64,000 bases of DNA from Zingiber officinale (lineage: Eukaryota > Streptophyta > Magnoliopsida > Zingiberales > Zingiberaceae), in NCBI RefSeq assembly GCF_018446385.1, contig NC_055991.1, positions 116,231,794-116,295,793 on the forward strand. Reading direction: 5' to 3'. Below the pieces are notes generated by a model that did not search any database, had not been told where the DNA came from, and saw only the letters and a program-made list of their open reading frames with translations. Of this stretch, positions 59,676 to 64,000 are shown one piece after another. Every line of letters begins with the position of its first letter. Position 1 is the first letter of the stretch. Made by a program: the position numbers and the translations under genes.

Positions 59676-62028
59676 ATGGCAAGCAATCCATCTTCGACAG
59701 CATCTGTCACTCAACCCGAATCTGGAATGCTTAGAAGAAAGTCAAACGATATCGGATGGGAGTTTGGGATATTGATTGATCCTAAAAATCTCGACAAAAT
59801 TAAATGCAAGCTATGTGGAAAAACCATATCAGGAGGAGTGTATAGGATAAAGGAGCACATTGGAAATATACCTGGAAATGTATCTGGTTGTCGAAAAGCA
59901 TCTCAAGAAGATAAAAATAAGTGCAAACAAGCTATTTTAGAAGGGAGTAACAGAAAGAAGAACAAAATAATGGAAGAACAAAGTTGTAGAGCAGAGGTGA
60001 CTATTTCTCTAGATGAAAAAGAAGGTCTTGAAATTGAAGGGATGGATGGAATTAAGAAACCTCTTCCACTTGACCCCATGGATAGATATGCATCGGCAAT
60101 TGCTCCAGAAAATGCAGGCTCCAGTGGAAGTAAAGTGCTTCGCCAAAAAAATATAAATGAGGCACTTTTCAAAGAGAGAACTCAACAAGTTCAACAATAT
60201 GTTGGGAGATGAGTTTATGAAAATGGAATCTTATTCAATGCTGTTGATAATGATAGTTTCAAACAACTAATGGATGCAGTGGGTCAATTTGGACCAGGAT
60301 TCAAGCCTCTAACTCAATATCAACTTAGGGAGCCACTATTGAAAGCCGAAGTTGAAAGAACAAAACAATTGTTGAAGAAACATGAAGAAGAATGGGCAAA
60401 GAATGGGTGCTCAATCATGACAAATGCATGGAGTGATAGAAAAAGAAGAAGCATCTTAAATTTATGTGTTAATTGCAAGGAGGGTACTACATTTTTAGAG
60501 TCTAAGGAGTTTTCAGAGGAGGCGCATCTAGCTGAACTTATTTTGAGTATGTTGACAAGTGTGTTGAACAAGTAGGAGCTCGAATATTGTTCAGATTGTA
60601 ATAGACAATGCCACCAACAATATGGCCGCAGCTAAATTGATGAGAGAAAACCGACTTGGATCTTTTGGAGTTCAACTCACACTATTAATCTCATGCTTGA
60701 AAGTATTGACAAACTTCCACGATATAAAAAGGTGATTGAGCAATCCAAGGCTTTTACCATTTTCATCTATGCTCACCATAAGACTTTATCATTGATGAGA
60801 AGTTTCACCTCACATTGCAAAGTTTGATTGAAAAAAAAAGCTAGTTTAAGGGCCATGTTTACAAGTGATATGTGGGAGAAATGTAAATGCTCAAAAACAA
60901 ACAAAGGAAAATTGGCTTACTCTACAGTGATAAGCATGAGTTTTTGGAATGGTGTGACACTTTGTTTGAAAATATTTGCTCCTTTGGTAAGAGTTCTTCG
61001 ATTGGTAGATGAAGATAGAAAGCCATCGATGGGGTTTCTATATTGGGAGCTTCTTCAAGCTAAAGAAGATATCAAGGTGGCTCTGAATAACGTGGAATCA
61101 AATTATCAGCCTATCATAGTCATTATTGAGTCAAAAATGAAGGATAGACTTGATACATCATTGCATACCACTGCATTTTTGTTGAATCCTTATTTTTACT
61201 ACAAAGATAGTTCTATTGCTCTTTATGAGGAGGTCGCGATGGGGATTTTTGAATGCATGGAAACTTTGCATGTCAATGAGTTAGATCTACAAGATACAAT
61301 TATTAACAAGGAATTTCCAAAATATAGAAATAAGACTGGGTTATTTGGAAAAACATTGGCAGCAAAAGCATGTGAAAAAAAATGATGATACATTTAATCC
61401 ATGTGCATGGTGGAGTACATACGGTGTTCACACACCTAACTTGCTAAGGGTGGCATTGAGGATACTTTCATTAACTACAAGTTCATCTGGGTGTGAAAGA
61501 AATTGAAGTACATTTGAAGGAGTAAGTTTTAAACTTTCAGCCTACTCTTTAATTAAATTAGTTATAATTTTTAACGTCTATACTCTATATTCAGGTACTA
61601 ACTATAGTATTTACTTTCTCTGTTTTTTTTAGATTCACACAAAGAAAAGAAATAGGTTGGATGCCAACAGGTTGAACAATCTAGTATTTGTCCAATTTAA
61701 TGCTAGATTGTTGAACAAACAAAAAAGAGAAAAAGAAAGAAATGTTGATGTCCTTCTTGCAAAAGATGCTTCAAATGCACAAGGTTGGATTGTAGATGGT
61801 GGGGAAGATGATGAAGTTGAACTAGGTTCCGGGCTCACTTGGCAAATGGTTGATGAAGCAAGTGGAGCAGATGAAAATCTACAACCCCGAAGAAGCTCTA
61901 GAGTGAGAGAACTTCATGAAGATGATTTTGAATCCGAAGAAGAAGACGAGGATCACAATAATGATATTGAGTTTGTGTCCGATGAAGAACAAGTTATTGA
62001 AAATTATGGAGAAGAAGAAGCAGAATAA
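59676..62028 (+). pseudogene. hAT transposase (BED, DUF659, hATC), broken
   Basis: The N-terminal BED finger has CKLCGKTISGGVYRIKEHI. The DUF659 region includes QYQLREPLLKAEVERTK and TNAWSDRKRRSILNLCVN. The hAT core has MGFLYWELLQAKEDI, and the dimerisation motif is SSSGCERN then STFEG. An intron (about 61520-61633) separates this from HTKKRNRLDANRLNNLVFVQ and an acidic C-terminal tail (EDDFESEEEDEDHNND). Damage: in-frame TGA at 60210-60212, a frameshift between about 60540 and 60600, further stops at 60600-60830, a stop after CEKK at about 61383, and a TGA replacing the conserved Trp of CERNW at about 61504. It cannot be active. It is unlike the other hAT (2021-4091), which lacks DUF659. Confidence 0.82.
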
Positions 62029-62476
62029 ATACGAGTCTATTAGTTGTGTAATTTTGAACTCATTTTGTTAAGACATGATTTATGTTATTTAACAATTATA
62101 TTTTGCTTAGTGGTTACTAGTTCACAATGCATTGTAATTTTGAATTGAACTATTGCTACTATTTTCCAATGTTCTACTGTTTACTATATGATTATGATAA
62201 CTTACTGCATGTTCTATTGTTTAACTATTTCTTTTATAGTTTTTTATTTTTTGGTATTGGAAAGTATGTATTTATTTTAGCATACATAGTTAGATCTTCA
62301 TTGCTATGAAATTGTTTAAGAAAACATTTAGATTTGCATATGACATTGTCCACAGTCCACATGAAACAAGGGATACCGAGGAATCCGCCTAGCGGCGCCT
62401 AGTCCCCGCCTAGGCGGCCTAGGCGCTAGGCGCTGGTCTGCCGCCCGACTAGCGCCTAGCGAATTTTAGAACCTTG

Positions 62477-64000
62477 GCTCACAGTCTTCACCAGATATTA
62501 TTACTTACAAACGACGACGACACAAGCAAGGACCAACTGTTGATCGGCTAGTTGAATCGGATGCTTTGGCTCCTGATCCTGTGAAGCAGTTATCCTCATC
62601 AGTTGAGCCAACCGCACCTCAAAATATGAATGAGTTGAACCTTCCTATTGCTGTTAGGAAGGGTGTCAGGTCATGTACTCAACATCCTATCTCCAACCAC
62701 GTTTCATATTCTCGTTTGTCTCCTTCATATCATGTATTTGTTTCACAGTTATCAAATCACGCTATACCTTCTTCCTATTATGAAGCTGTAAGGGATTCAA
62801 GGTGGCAGGAAGCAATGAATGAAGAAATGGAGGCTCTCAACAGAAATGGTACTTGGGAATTAGTTGATCCCCCAAAGGGGAAGAACTTGGTTGGTTCTAA
62901 ATGGGTCTATGCTATCAAGTATAATTCAGAGGGTGAAGTGATCAGATATAAAGTCAGACTTGTTGCCAAGGGATTCACTCAAACATATGGGGTGGATTAC
63001 TTGGAAACTTTCGCACCAGTTGCAAAGCTGAACTCGGTCAGGGTAATTCTTTCTCTTGCTGCTCAATATGATTGGCCTGTGTTTCAGTTAGATGTTAAAA
63101 ATGCCTTCTTAAATGGTGACCTTTATGAAGAAGTATACATGTTACCACCTCCTGGAATTGAAACAAAAGGAAAGGTTTGCAAGCTAAGAAAAACTTTGTA
63201 TGGGCTTAAACAATCTCCCAGAGCATGGTTTGATAGGTTTTGCAAAGTCATGATATTGTTTGGCTTTAAACAAGGGAATGCTGATCATACACTCTTTATA
63301 AAAAAGAAAGAGGACAGAACTACCATTCTTTTGGTTTATGTTGATGATATGATAGTTACAGGTGATGATAAGGTAGAAATCCAGGCTCTTAAGTCCAAGT
63401 TAACATCAGAATTTGAAATTAAAGATCTTGGATCATTGAGGTACTTCCTGGGCATTGAAGTCGCTCGATCAAAAAAAGAAATCTATGTATGTCAGAGAAA
63501 GTATGTGTTGGATTTACTCAAGGAGACAGGGAAGTTGGGTTCTCGGCCAGCGTCTACTCCTATAGAAGTAAATCATGATCTTACTAGTTCTAGTGGGGAG
63601 GATCTTACAAATCTGGAAAAGGGAACATATCAAAGGTTGGTTGGAAAATTACTCTATTTATCTATGACTAGGCCTGACATCGCCTATGCTGTTAGTGTAG
63701 TAAGCCAGCACATGCATGCTCCTAAAACTATCCACATGAAGGTCGTTGACAGGATTTTAAGGTACTTGAAATCATGTCCTGGAAAAGGCTTGCTGTTTAA
63801 AGGAGGTGGTGATCTGAAGGTGGAATGCTATTCTGATGCAGACTGGGCTGGTTCTCGAGATGATAGAAGATCCACTTCTGGCTATTGCACTTTTTTGGGA
63901 GGAAACTTGGTAACGTGGAGGAGTAAGAAACAAAATGTTTGTGCACGGTCCAGTGCTGAAGCAGAATATCGAGCCATGACATATGGTCTTGCAGAGATGT
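62477..64000 (+). pseudogene. Copia reverse transcriptase and RNase H part
   Basis: It picks up right after the hAT right end with the integrase-RT linker (SSPDIITYKRRRH). Then come the RT start (WELVDPPKGKNLVGSKWVY), RLVAKGFTQTYGVDY, FQLDVKNAFLNGDL, the catalytic YVDDMIVTGDD (about 63338) and the RNase H motifs (YSDADWAGSRDDRRSTSGY, SSAEAEYRAM). No break is seen in this part. It is cut by the window edge and separated from its 5' half by the nested insertion. Confidence 0.9.

Larger units (their letters stand above)
58291..62476 (+). mobile_element. hAT DNA transposon nested in copia, decayed
   Basis: A BED/DUF659/hATC transposase remnant with a right terminus GCGAATTTTAGAACCTTG at 62459-62476. 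Subterminal palindromic CGCCTAGG motifs cluster at 62385-62458, typical of one plant hAT group. The left terminus (expected CAAGGTTCTAAAATTCGC) was not found, so the left limit is approximate. The 8 bp after the right end, GCTCACAG, is the presumed target copy; no clear partner was seen on the left. Confidence 0.7.
54814..64000 (+). mobile_element. Ty1/copia retrotransposon, broken, split by a hAT element, runs off window
   Basis: The fossil shows a short 5' LTR, primer-binding site, gag, protease and integrase up to about 58104. A foreign insertion containing a hAT transposon follows (to 62476), then the pol region resumes with the linker after integrase, reverse transcriptase and RNase H to the window edge. 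Integrase before reverse transcriptase is the copia order. Apart from the insertion, the left part has about four or five coding breaks; the right part is open to the edge. The 3' LTR is outside, so age cannot be judged from LTR pairs. Confidence 0.9.

Noticed and set aside
1-64000. CRISPR arrays, bacterial operons, organelle DNA insertions, true tRNA or rRNA genes
   Set aside because: None seen; repeats here are transposon-derived or micro/minisatellites, and the genes are spliced nuclear plant genes.

Overview
This window is nuclear DNA of a flowering plant, probably a monocot. The evidence is spliced eukaryotic genes with plant-specific relatives (thioredoxin-TPR protein TDX, plastid anthranilate synthase beta subunit, LAS1, a plant-type Nudix hydrolase), AT-rich non-coding DNA, Au-type SINEs, Tourist- and Mutator-like MITEs, hAT transposons, and Ty3/gypsy and Ty1/copia retrotransposons. 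The species cannot be fixed from the sequence alone. A run of 100 N at 45418-45517 is an assembly gap.

Layout. 1-5.3 kb: a degenerate tandem repeat, the 3' end of a LINE (minus strand), and a decayed hAT transposon (plus strand) whose right end is visible at 5295. 6.16-6.6 kb: a two-exon gene for DNA polymerase delta subunit 4. 9.15-9.56 kb: a truncated, intron-bearing RPL13 pseudogene. 9.76-10.63 kb: a Tourist-like MITE, with a second member of the same family at 23.6-24.4 kb. 11.9-22.96 kb: a structurally complete but coding-dead Ty3/gypsy chromovirus with LTRs of about 2.7 kb and a perfect 5-bp target duplication, set in an older degenerate repeat. 23-26.3 kb: SINE-like pieces, a perfect hairpin and AT-rich spacer.

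The gene-rich core is 26.6-44.4 kb. LAS1 (plus, nine exons, 616 aa) is convergent with a five-exon Nudix hydrolase gene (minus, 155 aa). Next come the ten-exon TDX gene (minus, 365 aa) and six exons of the anthranilate synthase beta subunit (minus); the 5' exons of the last are not seen and may lie in the N gap. Every exon set given for LAS1, Nudix and TDX keeps frame across all junctions. Two introns in neighbouring genes (Nudix intron 2, TDX intron 4) begin with GC rather than GT and share the same donor, AG|GCATGC.

46.7-54.0 kb holds a heavily broken TPR-type gene (relative of the plant TPR-DnaJ proteins) whose downstream exons are not in view. A Ty1/copia element starts at 54814, just after the last visible exon, and runs off the window. 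It is itself split by a second decayed hAT transposon ending at 62476. The right half of the window is therefore nested: hAT inside copia, and copia next to or inside a dying host gene.

The genes do not form a pathway. They serve DNA replication (POLD4), rRNA processing (LAS1), nucleotide housekeeping (Nudix), redox and chaperone function (TDX) and tryptophan synthesis (ASB). I found no clearly new multi-gene system. The most unusual signals are a triple target-site repeat holding two different SINEs, the paired GC-AG introns, and the nested insertion history.
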